Assembly (NCBI GenBank): GCA_037693485.1
Contig: CM075354.1
Location: forward strand, 143,181,001-143,245,000
Direction of reading: 5' to 3'
DNA length: 64,000 nt
Origin: Kitagawia praeruptora
Taxonomy: Eukaryota > Streptophyta > Magnoliopsida > Apiales > Apiaceae
The translations under genes were made by a program, and so were the position numbers. This document shows, in pieces, positions 12,601-24,489 of the stretch (position 1 is its first letter; every line of letters begins with the position of its first letter). The notes under the pieces were generated by a model, which did not search any database, was not told where the DNA came from, and saw nothing but the letters and a program-made list of their open reading frames with translations.

Positions 12601-12886
12601 TAGGAACATCGTCAGTAGGCATTGGAGGAGCATCATATGTACGACCACTCCTAAGAGCAATGGCATTCACATTTTCCTTTGGCTGAGTTGGTTGTGCTAG
12701 TAGAGAGCCTTGTTGCCTTGTAGATGAAGAACTGGCCATTTGAGCAATCTGAGTTTCCAGCATCTTATTATGAATCTCCATCTGGTTCATCTTTATTTGC
12801 ATTTGTAACAATATCTTCATCATATCACCTTGATTATCAGCCTGTGCAGCTTGATTTTCTTGAGGAGCATAATTCTGAGGAGGCCT
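9635..12886 (-). pseudogene. Athila pol: protease, reverse transcriptase, RNase H, integrase zinc domain
   Basis: About 1080 codons, open from just after the stop at 12887 to a frameshift-induced stop at 9635. In order: end of gag linker with a charged Glu/Lys-rich stretch, aspartic protease (DLGASVSVMP), reverse transcriptase (RMCIDYSKLN, YRRVPFGLCNA, catalytic FMDD), RNase H (CDASDYVVGAVL, TTEKELLAVVYA, HTDHSALKYL) and the integrase H-H-C-C finger (HCHS--GGHHG, CLACDACQR). The reverse transcriptase and RNase H look catalytically complete. The break from gag upstream and integrase downstream makes the element non-autonomous. Confidence 0.88.
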
Positions 12887-13850
12887 TTAGAATCCAGGGG
12901 GATTCATAGGTCCTTGCGGAGGCCTATACTGTTGCTGTGGAGGAGGCTGGTACGACTGCTGATATTGTTGCTGATTAGGAACATTTGAATTCTGAGCATT
13001 ATTGTTCCTATATGAGAAGTTCGGATGATCTTTCCAACCAGGATTGTAAGTGTTGGAGTACGGATTGTACTGCTGCCTCTGTTGGAAAACATTTGCTTGC
13101 TCCATCTGAAAATGTTGTAAATTTTGAGCATTGTATTGGCAATCGTTACCATAGTGGCCTTGGATGCCACAGACTTCACACACAGGATTATTCATAGGAG
13201 CCGTAGATGACAATGTATTGATACTCATAGGTTGAGTAGAGGGCTGAGATGTCTTCAATGAGTGGATCTCCTGAGTCAATGCAGCGAGTTGAGATGATAA
13301 TAGAGAGTAAGCATCTACTTCAAGTTTACCCCTTTCTTGGTTGCTCTCGGGTTACTGAAGTGATTGGCAGCCAAATTTGAAAGAAAAGCATCTGCATCAT
13401 CAACTCCTTTGTCTAAAAACACGCCACCTACAGCGTTATCAACCATACCTTTTGTTTTAGGGTCAAGACCATTGTAGAAGCGTTTAAGCAGAAACCACTT
13501 CTCAAGACCATGGTGAGGGCATGCACGTTGATAATCCTTGAATCTGTCCCAAGCATCCCGAAGAGATTCACCATAATCTTGCTTAAAACCCATCATCTTG
13601 TCAATCAAATCGTCAGTTCTGTTAGGAGGGAAGAACTCGGTTAAGAAAGCCTGAGCAATCTTATCCCACTCGGTCAAGTCAATATCATTCAACCACTTTT
13701 GAGCTTTATCACGAAGAGAGAAACCGAACAACATGACTTTGAACTGGTCTGGAGTGACTCCCTGATGTTTAATTGTAGAACAGAGCTGTTGAAAGCGTTG
13801 CAGATGATTTGTAGGGTCTTAAGAGGCAAGCCCAGCAACTTGATTCTGTT
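12887..13850 (-). pseudogene. Athila gag, N-terminally truncated with three in-frame stops
   Basis: The capsid-like region (FSLRDKAQKWL, FPPNRTDDLI, ESLRDAWDRFKD, FYNGLDP) lies at 13315-13830. A Gln/Asn/Pro-rich nucleocapsid with one CCHC knuckle (CEVCGIQGHYGNDC) lies at 12887-13279. Stops occur at about 13820 (in GLAS*DPTNHL), about 13312 and at 12887. About 100 N-terminal residues, the leader and the primer-binding site are gone, because LTR sequence starts directly at 13849. Confidence 0.82.
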
Positions 13851-14964
13851 GTATTAACTACTAAAACAAATTTAACAAAGGTTTTAAATCAATTAATTAA
13901 GGGATCTAGGGCAATTCAGGTTCACCATGTTTACACCAAACAAATCACAAAAGTATAGCTTTTCAATGGGATAAAGTAATTAAAGCAATGGTTAATCTTT
14001 TTCAAGCATTAACACTCTCAGAATATCTAATGATGTTTTCACACTCACCTTCAATTCCGCTAATTGTATGTAAGCCTCTAGTAGTAAAATCTTTCGATCT
14101 ATTACTCCTATTGCAATTGATTAATCCATGATATTGCGCAATTACACAAATTAAGAATTATAACATATCAATCAGAATTACTCTCTACCCATCAATTTAC
14201 TAATCAAATTAAGCCCAAATCATGGTGCAAACATGGCTCCCCTTAATACCCTAGAATTAAACTACTCACTCATTCTAAGATTAAAACTAACAATAATAAT
14301 CAAGAAAGCCATAATAAACATGTAATTAATAAGGAGAAGATAAGAAATACTTTAAACCTTTGAATACGAAGAACAATTAAATCCAAGAATTAAATTGACC
14401 TTGCAAAGATGGAGAGAAGAAAATAAAACCCTAGCTTCTGTAAAAAAAACGTCTGTATGTCTCCCCCCCTCTTTCCACGTTCTTTTTCTCTTTTATAATA
14501 AAAATCTTTAATAAAATCTGATCTCTATCTCCTAATAAAAGTATTTTTAATATTCTAATCAATTTACAAAAAGATATCCATAATTAAATAGGATTTTCTT
14601 GTAAAATTCGTCACTTCTTTTTCTCCTCTGTTTCTGGGCTCTTCCAGTCGGATTTTGCTTACTGGACCACCTCTGAATTAAATATAATTCCCTGAGCTTC
14701 GCGTGGACAGTAAGATCGTCAAATTCTGACTTCTGCAACTCAAGATATGGCCCAAACAGTGCAGGTAGCCCGTGTAGCTCAATAATACAAATTTTCTCCT
14801 ATTTTATCTCCAAAATAGCTCTTTTTGCTCCAAATCCTTCCAAGTCATGAATTCTTTATTTCCTACAATAAAACAAAGAAATTTAAATAAAAATCCAAAT
14901 CAATGCAAAACACAAAAAATATGAGAATAAAATCATCTAATATATATATAAATATATTCTATCA
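13849..14964 (-). repeat. Athila 5' LTR, internal side truncated
   Basis: 13849-14675 pairs with 5816-6644. 14676-14964 is the outer end and finishes in CTATCA before the target duplication. The 146 bp found at the outer end of the other LTR are absent here. Gag sequence abuts directly, so a deletion removed the LTR's inner end together with the primer-binding site. Confidence 0.8.
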
Positions 14965-14969
14965 ATATG

Positions 14970-16050
14970 TAGCAGTGAGGATAACATCACCCCAAAGATA
15001 CTTTGGAACATACATATTGAACATAAGAGCACGGGCTACTTCGAGAAGGTGACGATTTTTTCTCTCGGCAACCCCATTTTGTTGTGGGGTATCCACACAT
15101 GAGCTTTGATGCACAATCCCATTCTGTAGGAGATAGGGACCGAGTGTGGAATTAAAATATTCGGTACCATTGTCGGTACGAAGTGTTTTAATAGATGTTT
15201 GGTATTGTGTTTGGATCATATGATGAAAATTTTGAAAGACTTGACATGTTTCAGACTTCTGTTTCAGTAGGTAGACCCAAGTAATGCGTGTGTGATCGTC
15301 AATGAACGTAATAAACCAACGTTTATCATGAGAAGTATTGACCTTTGAGGGGCCCCAAATGTCACTGTGAATAAGTGAGAAAGGGATTGAAGGTGTATAT
15401 GTTTTTTTTGGGAATGAAGAACGTGTATGTTTTGCAAATTGACAAGTATCACACTGGAAATCAGCAACCTTTTTATTGATAAAAAAAGATGGAAACAAAT
15501 GTTTTAAATATGAAAAACTTGGATGCCCAAGTTGACAATGCCATAACATTATTGTTCTAGACTTTGAATCAGAAATTGAATTTGATACATGTTGCGAACA
15601 AGAATTAGAAACAGAACTTGAAGCCAAATGATGCAGAGAAGGTTGCTCTTTTATTTGATGTAGTCTTTCAAAGAAATAAAGTCCGTCACGAATCCTAGCA
15701 CTGCCAATCGTCCTCCCCGATGAAAAATCCTGAAATTGACAAGAATTGGGAAGAAATTTAGCAAGACAATGATTATCACCGGTTAATTTATGCACAGAGA
15801 TTAAGTTGCATTGCAAAGACGGAACATGAAGTACTGATTTAAGAATTAAACCAGTTGAAAATTTAATAGTGCCAATTCCTACAATAGGTGAGTGGGTGCC
15901 ATCTGCGATCTTGACACTAGATTTCATGGAACACGGACTATAAGAATCAAACAAATGAGGTAAACCTGTCATGTGGTCAGTTGCTCCGGAATCGATTATC
16001 CATGGTGTTTCGAAAGGAGAAGTGAAATTACCAGTGTGCAACTGAAGCAC
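14970..16050 (-). pseudogene. Copia protease and integrase N-terminal half
   Basis: The protein starts with the aspartic protease (DSGATDHMT, LHVPSLQCNLISV). Then come the pre-integrase zinc region (LWHCQLGHPSFSYL, CDTCQFAKH) and the integrase core with D in HSDIWGP, D in LRTDNGTEY and E in QQNGVAERKNRHL. The core acidic residues are all present. The frame runs into the Athila end at 14964 and resumes at 5664. It is out of frame with gag at about 16040. Confidence 0.87.
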
Positions 16051-16789
16051 TGTGACACTCAGGACCAGATTTAAGTTTCATGGAAGATTGATTCAAGAGA
16101 GTATATAAGTGTTCGAGTTGTTCCTTATTGAATGAAGGGAGAGCAGTGTTGTCACTCTTATCAGTGCCATTTTCAATCTGAGTATGGTATGCCTTCTTTT
16201 CATTTTGGCGACGAGGAGTCCAGTTTGGTGGTTTCCCATGAATTTCCCAACAAGTAGATCGAGTGTGGCCATGACGCTGACAATGATCACACCATGGCCT
16301 GTCTCCCTTACGATTTGGTCGAGGGTCGGGATTGGATCTGCCATGTGATGGTGGAACTGATTTTGAAACAAGAGCGGAACTTTCGATAGGTTGCTGTTCT
16401 GGAGTAGGAGTAAGCATGATACGTCGACGTGCTTCTTCACGTCTAACCTCAGAGAATGCTTCTTCAGTGTCTGGAAATGGGGAACGACTAACCAAGCGAC
16501 CTCGTACATCATCAAGGTTGCTGTTCAACCCCGTAAGAAATTCAAAAACTCGTTCTTTTTCCAACTGCTGTTGGTTTTTATAGTGCAATCAGCACATAAT
16601 GGAGTGGTGTCCAGATAGAGATCGAGTTCCTGCCATAAATCTTGTAAGTCTGAAAATACTGGGTAACAGTTTGATTACCTTGTTTGATTTCTTTGAGTTT
16701 AGAGCGGATTTCAAAGATCTGAGATGCATTACCAAGATCAGAATACATCTTTCGAGCAGCATCCCATACTTCCTTAGCGGTCTTAAAGA
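16028..16789 (-). pseudogene. Copia gag, middle and C-terminal part
   Basis: Two overlapping frames (16578-16789 and 16028-16588) together give a Copia gag: a KEVWDAARKMYSD block, QTVTQYFQT, FEFLTGLN---DDVRGRL and a CCHC knuckle (CDHCQRHGHTRSTC). A frameshift near 16580 separates them and another near 16040 separates gag from protease. The 5' third of gag is at 27892-28229, beyond the Tekay insertion. Confidence 0.83.
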
Positions 16790-16794
16790 ATAAA

Positions 16795-18635
16795 TGTAAC
16801 ACCCTCACTTTCCATTATTAAAATATGAACTTTTTATAATAAATTAAATATTAATATAGGGAAATTTTAGAAAATTTTGACATGTGGTATTTGAAAAATG
16901 AGCTAACCACCTGTATTATATCCAAAATATTACCAAGTTCAACATCCCTGCTTGCATGCATAATAATGCTTAAACCAAAAGATAATACAATTAACAACTA
17001 TCCAAGATCGCTCACAGGTCACAGTTTGAAACAACATTAAACTATCTATTACAAACCAGCTCCAAATAAAATAGTTTACAACCCAAAACAAAACAACATA
17101 GTATAACTACACTGATAATAACTCTAGCATAATAAAGAAATCGTGGAATAATCAACATGGCATAGTGATGTAACAACATAGTCCAGACATAGCATTTTAT
17201 CAACACAAGCTTCGAACCAAGGCTTAACTGTCCACTAATTTCACCAAGTATGACAATCAGGTCACCAACGGTGACAAAACAGAACCACAGACATATCCAA
17301 TTCACTGAACATCAATAACAAGAAGCTAGTTAAACTTGTCAAGCCACCGGCCTGCACAAACACAGTCCCACAATCACAATAACTAGCATTGTAGTAACCA
17401 CGCGGGAGAGGGAAGAAGACAGCACTCAGCTCAGAACCAACACCAGTACATTGAATTTCAACACACAAACTCACGAATTAACTCACACACGCTTGTACAC
17501 ACTCTACACTTAACACACACACACGACTGCCAAGATATGCACAGACACGATTCATACTCACGCAGTAAGCACTCACACACTGACACTCTTTAACACACAC
17601 TGCACAATCTTGACACACGCACACACAACAATTGTTGATGACCAAGGCAGGGGACTGAACACAACAACACACACAGGGGTCGCCACAATAAGAGCAGGGG
17701 AGTAACGGGGTGAAATACACCCTCGCACACAACTCGTTGCACACACATATATACCACGAATTCATGGCACAACAAGGGGAAACAAGAAGGCCCGATTGTC
17801 GAACCCATCAACACCCACACACGTATACAACACAGATACATGTGAATGGGAGAGAGGAGGGCTTTACCCAAAGATATCCCGCTGAATAACAATCCTGGAG
17901 AGATTGAATTGAGAGGAATCGCCGGGATTTCAGAGAGATTATACAGAGGATCCGAGAGAGACTCGAGAGAGACCAGTTTCGAGAATGTCCGAGAGAGAGA
18001 CTGAGTTCTATTAACACTGATTTTAGGGATTGGTTTTTATAAGATTGGGGATGAAATCAAATAATTACATTTCTTTTATAATACTCTTAAACAAATCTCA
18101 TAAAATCACTTATAAATTAAATAACTATTAAACTGAAAAATGAGTGAAGTATTAAATTTTAAAATTGTAAAATAAAGAGGGTAAAATTACGATCACCCAC
18201 ATATTTTTAAAATATTTTTAGGACCAAAAACGAATTAAATATGGATTTTACAAAATTAAATTCATAAAATGGAAAATAATTCCAAAAATTGTTTTAAAAT
18301 CCTTAATGGCCAAAAATAATTCCTCTAATATTTTTAAAAGTCAAATAGACTCATAAAATTAATATTGCAAAAGATTTCAGGATTTATACTGATCCCGATG
18401 ATTTTACAAAATTCACAGAAGATACATATAACACAATTAAACAGAAATAAATCCCCAAAAATATAATATAATTAAAATACACGGGCTTACACATCTCATA
18501 TACGTCAACTAAGACCACAAATATTATCCCACACATACTTCACCTCCTCAAAATTTTTATACACCACATAATCCACATTTAATATTAAATAACTAATTAT
18601 TATTACTAAAAAAAAAAAAATTCTAAGGCGTTATA
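16795..18635 (-). repeat. Tekay 3' LTR with 1.56-kb internal deletion
   Basis: Matches the two ends of the 24490-27886 LTR. The segment corresponding to 24833-26390 is missing, with 1-2 bp of microhomology at the junction (near 17136). It contains a CA-rich stretch (17470-17830) that gives many spurious open frames, and a GAGA-rich stretch (17890-18005). Confidence 0.9.
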
Positions 18636-18652
18636 ACCTTCCCCCCTTAAAA
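18636..18652 (-). promoter_or_regulatory. Polypurine tract of the Tekay element
   Basis: On the minus strand TTTTAAGGGGGGAAGGT lies immediately before the 3' LTR, the expected plus-strand primer site. Confidence 0.85.
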
Positions 18653-18675
18653 GGATTCTGTCCCCAGAATCTTAC

Positions 18676-21600
18676 CTAAGTGAATAAATGAGGGTACATT
18701 TTCAGCATCTCACTCTCCAGTTCCCAGGTAGACTCTTCTACCTTAGGGTTTCTCCACAGAACTCTTACTATTGGTATTGTCTTGTTTCGCAAAACTTTCT
18801 CTTTACTATCTAATATCTTGATGGGTTGTTCCACATAAGATAAGTCCGGCTGAATCTCTATCGGCTCATATTCGATAACATGTTTTGAATCCGGATGGTA
18901 TTTCTTAAGCATTGATACATGGAACACGTTGTGAATATGCTGCATATGAGGCGGTAATGCTAACTCGTAGGCAACTTTTCCTACCTTCTTTAATACCTCA
19001 AAAGGCCCGACAAATCTTGGACTTAATTTCCCCTTCTTGCCAAATCTTACTAACCCCTTCCACGGAGATACTTTCAACAAAACTTGTTCCCCTTCTTCGA
19101 AATCCATATTCTTTCTGGCCAAATCAGCGTACTTCTTCTGTCGATTCTGAGCCGCCACTAAGCGCTTTTGAATAAGTTGAACCACTTCCTTGGATTGCTG
19201 TACTAATTCGGGTCCAAGTACTTTTCGCTCACCAACTTCTTCCCAGTATACTGAAGATCGACACTTTCGCCCATATAGTGCTTCGTATGGTGGCATTCCA
19301 ATGCTGGCATGAAAGCTGTTGTTATATGAAAATTCCACTAATGGCAGATGTTCATCCCAACTTCCTTCGAAATCAAGTGCACAAACCCGAAGCATGTCTT
19401 CAATTGTTTGAATTGTTCTCTCGCTCTGACCGTCAGTCTGAGGATGATAAGCAGTACTCATTTTTAATTCAGTACCTAAACATTCTTGAAAACTTCTCCA
19501 GAATCTCGAATTAAATCTTGGATCCCGATATGAGACTATTGATACTGGAACTCCATGTCGCACCACAATCTCCTTTAGGTACAGGTGAACCAATTTATTT
19601 AATGAGAACCTCTCATTTATCGGAAGGAAGTGTGCAGATTTCGTTAATCGATCAACAATTACCCAGATAGTATCATGATTAGCTCTCATCCTTAGCAATC
19701 CTACCACAAAATCCATTGCAATATGCTCCCACTTCCACTCGGGAATTTCTAATGGTTGTAGCATCCCACTTGGTCTCTGATGTTCAGCTTTCACCCTCTG
19801 ACATGCCAAACACTTACTCACCCATTCATCAATATCTCTCTTCATATCCGGCCACCAGAAGTTTATTTTCAAGTCTCGATACATTTTCGTACTTCCAGGA
19901 TGAATCGAGTATTTTGAACTGTGTGCTTCCTGAAGAATCTCATTCTTTAACTCTATCACATTGGGTATCCAAATACGTGAAGAAAATCTCAATATCCCAC
20001 TGTCATCTACTTGTGTGCATATTTCCTCACCTGTTAACTTGTTCACATCTCCACTCATGACTTCCTCCTGACATCTACGAATCTTTTCTAACAATTCTGG
20101 CTGAAATGTCATAGTGTACACCGTATCTGTACTACTTGCAGGCATACATACCTCTATCTCCAATCTTTCAAACTCTTTGTATAATTCCTCAGGCATTGCT
20201 AACATGTTGATTTTCTCCTTCCTACTTAAAGCATCCGCCACCACGTTCGCCTTCCCAGGGTGATAGTTAATGGTACAATCATAATCCTTGAGTAATTCTA
20301 ACCATCTTCTCTGTCTCTTGTTTAACTCTTTTTGGGTGAAAATGTACTTTAAGCTCTTATGATCCGTGTAAATTTCACATTTTTCCCCGTACAAATAGTG
20401 TCTCCAGATCTTCAAAGCGAAAACAATCGCAGCCAACTCTAAATCGTGAGTGGGATATTTCTGCTCGTGAGGTTTCAATTGTCTCGAAGCGTAAGCAATT
20501 ACCTTACCGTGCTGCATTAATACACATCCTAAACCTTTGTGAGATGCATCACTGTAGATCACAAAATTTCCTTTATCGTCTGGAATTGTCAATACAGGTG
20601 CAGTCACTAATCTCTTCTTCAATTCTTGAAAACTTTCCTCACATTTCTCATTCCACACGAATCTTTCATTCTTCCTTGTCAACTTTGTTAGCGGGATGGC
20701 TATCTTCGCAAAGTCCTGAACAAACCTTCGATAATATCCTGCCAACCCTAAGAAACTTCGGATTTCAGTAGGTGTCTTAGGTCTCTCCCAACTCATCACA
20801 GCCTCAATCTTAGCGGGGTCCACTTTAATCCCTTCACTACCTATCACATGCCCTAAAAACTGCACTTCTTTCAACCAAAACTCACACTTAGAGAACTTTG
20901 TATATAATTTCTCTTTTCTTAATGTTTCTAGAGCAATCCTCAAATGCCCTGCATGCTCTTCTTCAGTCTTTGAGTATATCAAAATATCATCTATAAACAC
21001 AATCACAAACTTATCCAGATATTTCTTAAAAACTCTATTCATTAAGTCCATGAACGCTGCTGGTGCATTGGTTAACCCAAAAGCCAAAGCCATTACTAAA
21101 AATTCATAATGTCCATATCTAGTCCGAAAAGCGGTCTTTGGAACGTCTTCCGGTCTAATCTTCAATTGAAAATACCCTGACCTTAGATCAATCTTAGAGA
21201 AACAAGTTGTTCCCTTCAACTGGTCAAACAAATCATCAATCCTCGGTAAAGGGTACTTATTCTTGATGGTCAACTTATTTAACTCTCGATAATCAACACA
21301 TAATCTCATACTCCCATCCTTCTTCTTTACAAACAATACTGGAGCTCCCCATGGAGATACACTAGGCCTGATAATACCCTTCTCTAGAAGATCTTGTAAC
21401 TGGATAACCAATTCTTTCATCTCCACGGGTGCCATACGATAAGGTGACTTCGACACGGGTTCGGTTCCTGGCGCTAAGTCAATGGTAAACTCTATTTCTC
21501 TATCCGGAGGTAACCCGGGAAGTTCATCTGGGAAAACGTCGAGAAACTCATTCACCACTGGTATTTCTTCTATCTTAGGCACCTCTTGTTGGGTATCCAT

Positions 21601-23310
21601 AACGTAAGCCATATAGCCCTCGCATCCTTGCCTCAACAGCCTCTTAGTTTGCATAATTGTCAAAAATCTCCTAGTCTGTCTCTGACCTCTAAAGGTAACT
21701 TCTACATTATCGGGGGATTTGAGTATTACCTTTTTATTCCTACAGTCAATTTGCGCATTATTCTCGGTTAACCAATCCATTCCTAGAATTACATCAAACT
21801 CACCTAATTGAAAAGGTATCAAATTAGCGTAAAAACAGTGATCCGAGATATCAATCTCACAACGAGGACACACTTGAGTAACTGGGATTCGCTCTGAATT
21901 AGCTATCTCTATAACTATAGCTTCATGCAGCATACACATCTCATAATTCAACTTACGAGCAAATTCTTTAGATATAAAAGACTTCGTAGCCCCTGAATCA
22001 ATTAACACTTTGGCATGTACAGAATTTATAAGAAGTGTACCTGCCACCACATCAGAATCCTTAATGGCTTCATTCATAGTCATGTTAAAGGTCCTAGCCA
22101 ATGGTCGAACATTCACTGCTGGAGGTGCCTCTATTGCATGAATCATGGAATTTGCCGGAACTGGAGGCTTAACCAAAGATATCTTACAATCTTTCATCAT
22201 ATGCCCCGTCTTTCCACAACGATGGCAAACAATCCCTACCTTGCATTCCCAAGCATAGTGTCCTTTCTGCTGGCACTTATAACATGTCACCTCTAACTTA
22301 GCACACACCCCCGGATGTCTTTTTCCATAAGTCTTGCATTCTGCCAAAGGTGGCCTGAGAAGCTTCTGTTGATTTGAATCTTGGGGTCGACTTCCTTGTC
22401 CCCCATTTCCCATTCCTGGTTTCTTAAAATTTCCATTTTTCCCCGGCTGGAATCCTGGTTTCTTATTTGGGGCATTCTGAGAACTACCCTGCAATTGACG
22501 CCCCTCCCTTGATCCTGCCTTCCTTTTCTTTCCCTCCTTTTCCTTAAAATACAACTCGCTCTCTCCTTCAGCAATCATTGCCTTCTGCACTACAGCTGCA
22601 TACGTATTCAATTCCAAAACCGCCAACTTGTTGCGGATCCATGGCTTTAACCCTTGTTGAAACCTTCTCGCCTTCTTTCTGTCGGTATCCACATATGTCG
22701 GGACAAACCGTGCTAACTCAGTGAACTTAGCTTCGTACTCCAACACAGACATACTGCCTTGTTTTAATTCTAGAAACTTCATCTCCATCTGATCTTTCAT
22801 ATAGTCTGGGAAATACTTTTCTAAGAACAACTCTGTAAACCTTGCCCAAGGAATTACTTCTGTAGCTTCCAGAGCCTTCACTGACTCCCACCAGTACGCA
22901 GCCTCATTTTTCAGAAAGTAACTTGCATATTCAGTTTGTTTATCCTCCGGAACTCCCACTAACTCAATTACTTTCTCCATCTCCTTTAACCATGATCTTG
23001 CTTCTATGGGATCTGCTGCCCCTTTGAATTCTGGAGGTTTAACAGCCTGAAAGGATTTAAAGGTGACAACTGGAGGGATTGGTTGTTGTTGTTGCCGCTG
23101 TTGCTGCTGTTGCTGTTGTTGTTGTTGCTGCTGTTGTTGTTGTGCCAATAACTGTTGTTGTAGTTGTTGTTGCTATTGGGCTAGGGTAGCAGTTTGCTGA
23201 ACAAGGGTCTGCAATATTTGAGCCAAAGTAGGGTCTACAGGAGGTGGGTTAGCTTGTTCATCTTGATTAGGGGTTCGGGCATTAGTTCGACGGTTTCTTC
23301 TAGGAGGCAT
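18676..23310 (-). pseudogene. Tekay gag-pol polyprotein, one in-frame stop
   Basis: The natural ATG is at 23310 (MPPRRNRR). An in-frame TAG at 23173-23175 in the Gln-rich region interrupts it; the remaining frame is about 1490 residues. Order: polyglutamine run, capsid (FKGAADPIEARSWL), two CCHC knuckles (CYKCQQKGHYAWEC, CHRCGKTGHMMKDC), protease (LIDSGATKSFIS), reverse transcriptase (LCVDYRELN, catalytic FIDD), RNase H (YSDASHKGLG), integrase and a C-terminal chromodomain-like segment (LRNKTIPIVRVLWRN--VEESTWE). The integrase has SYRDPRF where the family has SDRDPRF. The motif usually MPFGLTN reads MALAFGLTN, two codons longer. Reverse transcription might still work in trans; integration should not. 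Confidence 0.9.
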
Positions 23311-24474
23311 ACTTCTGAAATCAATGGACAATCATTAGGTTCAAATTCAGGAATCAATTAAGCAAAAGAATCTAAGTTAAGCAAACAGGAAATATATTAT
23401 TGAAATGTAAATCAAGGTTTCCATCCATTACTCAGGTCAGCAATTGGTCTACCGAATATAACAAGATGCAAAAATCGAAGTTATACCAGATTTTCATGAA
23501 TAGCTGGTAAATACGTTAAAGGAGCAATAATTGTAATGCTGAAATTAAATGCGGTACTGAAAGTAAATACAATACTAGAAAAAGAAGCAGTGCTGAAAAT
23601 AAATTCAATGCTGAAAGGTAAATATGATGCTTAACAATAAATAACAATGTGAAAGGAATTTAATGCAGTTTTGCAGAAAAAGATCATCATATATATCTGG
23701 TACAAGCGTAAGAACAACGCTTCGATAAAGGTACAACATAACACTAAAAGAGGAAACTACTAGCATCTAGTCACAGTGCAACAGATATCTACAACAAAAC
23801 TGGTTGCACTTCAAACCCTGCTGCTACCATACTATGCATCTAGGTACCATGCGTCAGGATGGAATCACTACGCTACGACATATAAAATCCCACCCACAGC
23901 TCCACTAACCAACTAATCCTCGTCTACTGATCTGGTCCGAGAATATCATCTAGCTCACTCACCACCGATGCCAACGTCGCATGGAGTGCAATGGCTGAAA
24001 ACTCATCATCGGACGCATACTGAGTCCGCGTCTGGATAATAGTCCTCATCACCCGTAGCCGCATCCGGATCTGTCCCAACTCCTCCGCTGCTCGGGCTCG
24101 CTCCCTAGCCATCTGTGCCTGTGTCTCCTGTAGAGCTCTAACCTCAGCTAGCTGTTCAAACAGAAAATCTCGCTCTGCACCCACTCTCTGGTACTCATGG
24201 TATGGAACAGGGGGCTGAGTAAACTGATATAGTGGCCCGTTCACCGAGCTCTGCAAAACAACGCGCGAGGACACGGATCTCAATGGCGCTGGCTGTAGTA
24301 TAGGGTCCGCCTCAACTGGACCCTCTGACAGGTCAGAATCAGAACTAGAAACAGGTGCCTGTAGTACATAAATACCTTATAATTAGACGTTCTATCTCTC
24401 GCAAAACGATCCTAACCTTTCCTATTACTCTACCCCGACATCCCACCTAATTGTTTCAGTGACTGCGACCTGTA
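23311..24474 (-). other. Tekay leader between primer site and gag
   Basis: About 1.16 kb of leader. It holds the small ORF at 23924-24358 and otherwise AT-rich sequence with short repeats of the form 'atgctgaaa..taaat' around 23530-23640. No other gene seen. Confidence 0.6.
23924..24358 (-). CDS. Leader ORF of the Tekay element, coiled-coil protein of unknown role
   Basis: An open frame of about 144 codons. The readable start at 24283 is not ATG, and the frame stays open upstream to 24358, where an acceptor-like 'tatgtactacag' sits, so it may be an exon of a spliced leader protein. The C-terminal two-thirds is rich in Glu, Arg, Ala and Gln (AERDFLFEQLAEVRALQETQ, ARERARAAEELGQIRMRLR) and likely coiled coil. 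The N-terminal part is Ser/Asp/Pro-rich. It resembles no enzyme I know. It could be a remnant of an extra ORF carried by this lineage. Confidence 0.45.
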   Translation of the reverse strand, partial: APVSSSDSDLSEGPVEADPILQPAPLRSVSSRVVLQSSVNGPLYQFTQPPVPYHEYQRVGAERDFLFEQLAEVRALQETQAQMARERARAAEELGQIRMRLRVMRTIIQTRTQYASDDEFSAIALHATLASVVSELDDILGPDQ

Positions 24475-24486
24475 GCTCTGATACCA
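24475..24486 (-). promoter_or_regulatory. Primer-binding site of the Tekay element
   Basis: The minus strand reads TGGTATCAGAGC, complementary to the 3' end of plant initiator tRNA-Met, three bases from the 5' LTR. It sets the orientation of the element. Confidence 0.92.
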
Positions 24487-24489
24487 ACT

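Larger units (their letters stand above)
5670..14964 (-). mobile_element. Ty3/Gypsy Athila-lineage element inserted in the Copia integrase
   Basis: Exact 5-bp target duplication ATATG at 5665-5669 and 14965-14969, with element ends TGATG...TATCA. Gag and pol resemble plant Athila elements (gag with SLRDKAQKWL and CPHHGLEKW; a conserved 'cttgggttgcctcccaagaagcgc' phrase at 8620-8645). An 827-829-bp block is shared by the two ends (5816-6644 and 13849-14675), but each LTR lacks its internal-side part. The primer-binding site and the gag N-terminus are missing. Pol is interrupted by stops and one frameshift. This is a defective 9.3-kb element younger than its Copia host. Confidence 0.9.

Noticed and set aside
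17042..18017. A cluster of overlapping minus-strand open frames, repeated almost identically at 26349-27270
   Set aside because: They lie in the two Tekay LTRs, in CA-rich and GAGA-rich sequence. The apparent cysteine-rich proteins are by-products of the (TGTG)n-like composition on the minus strand.
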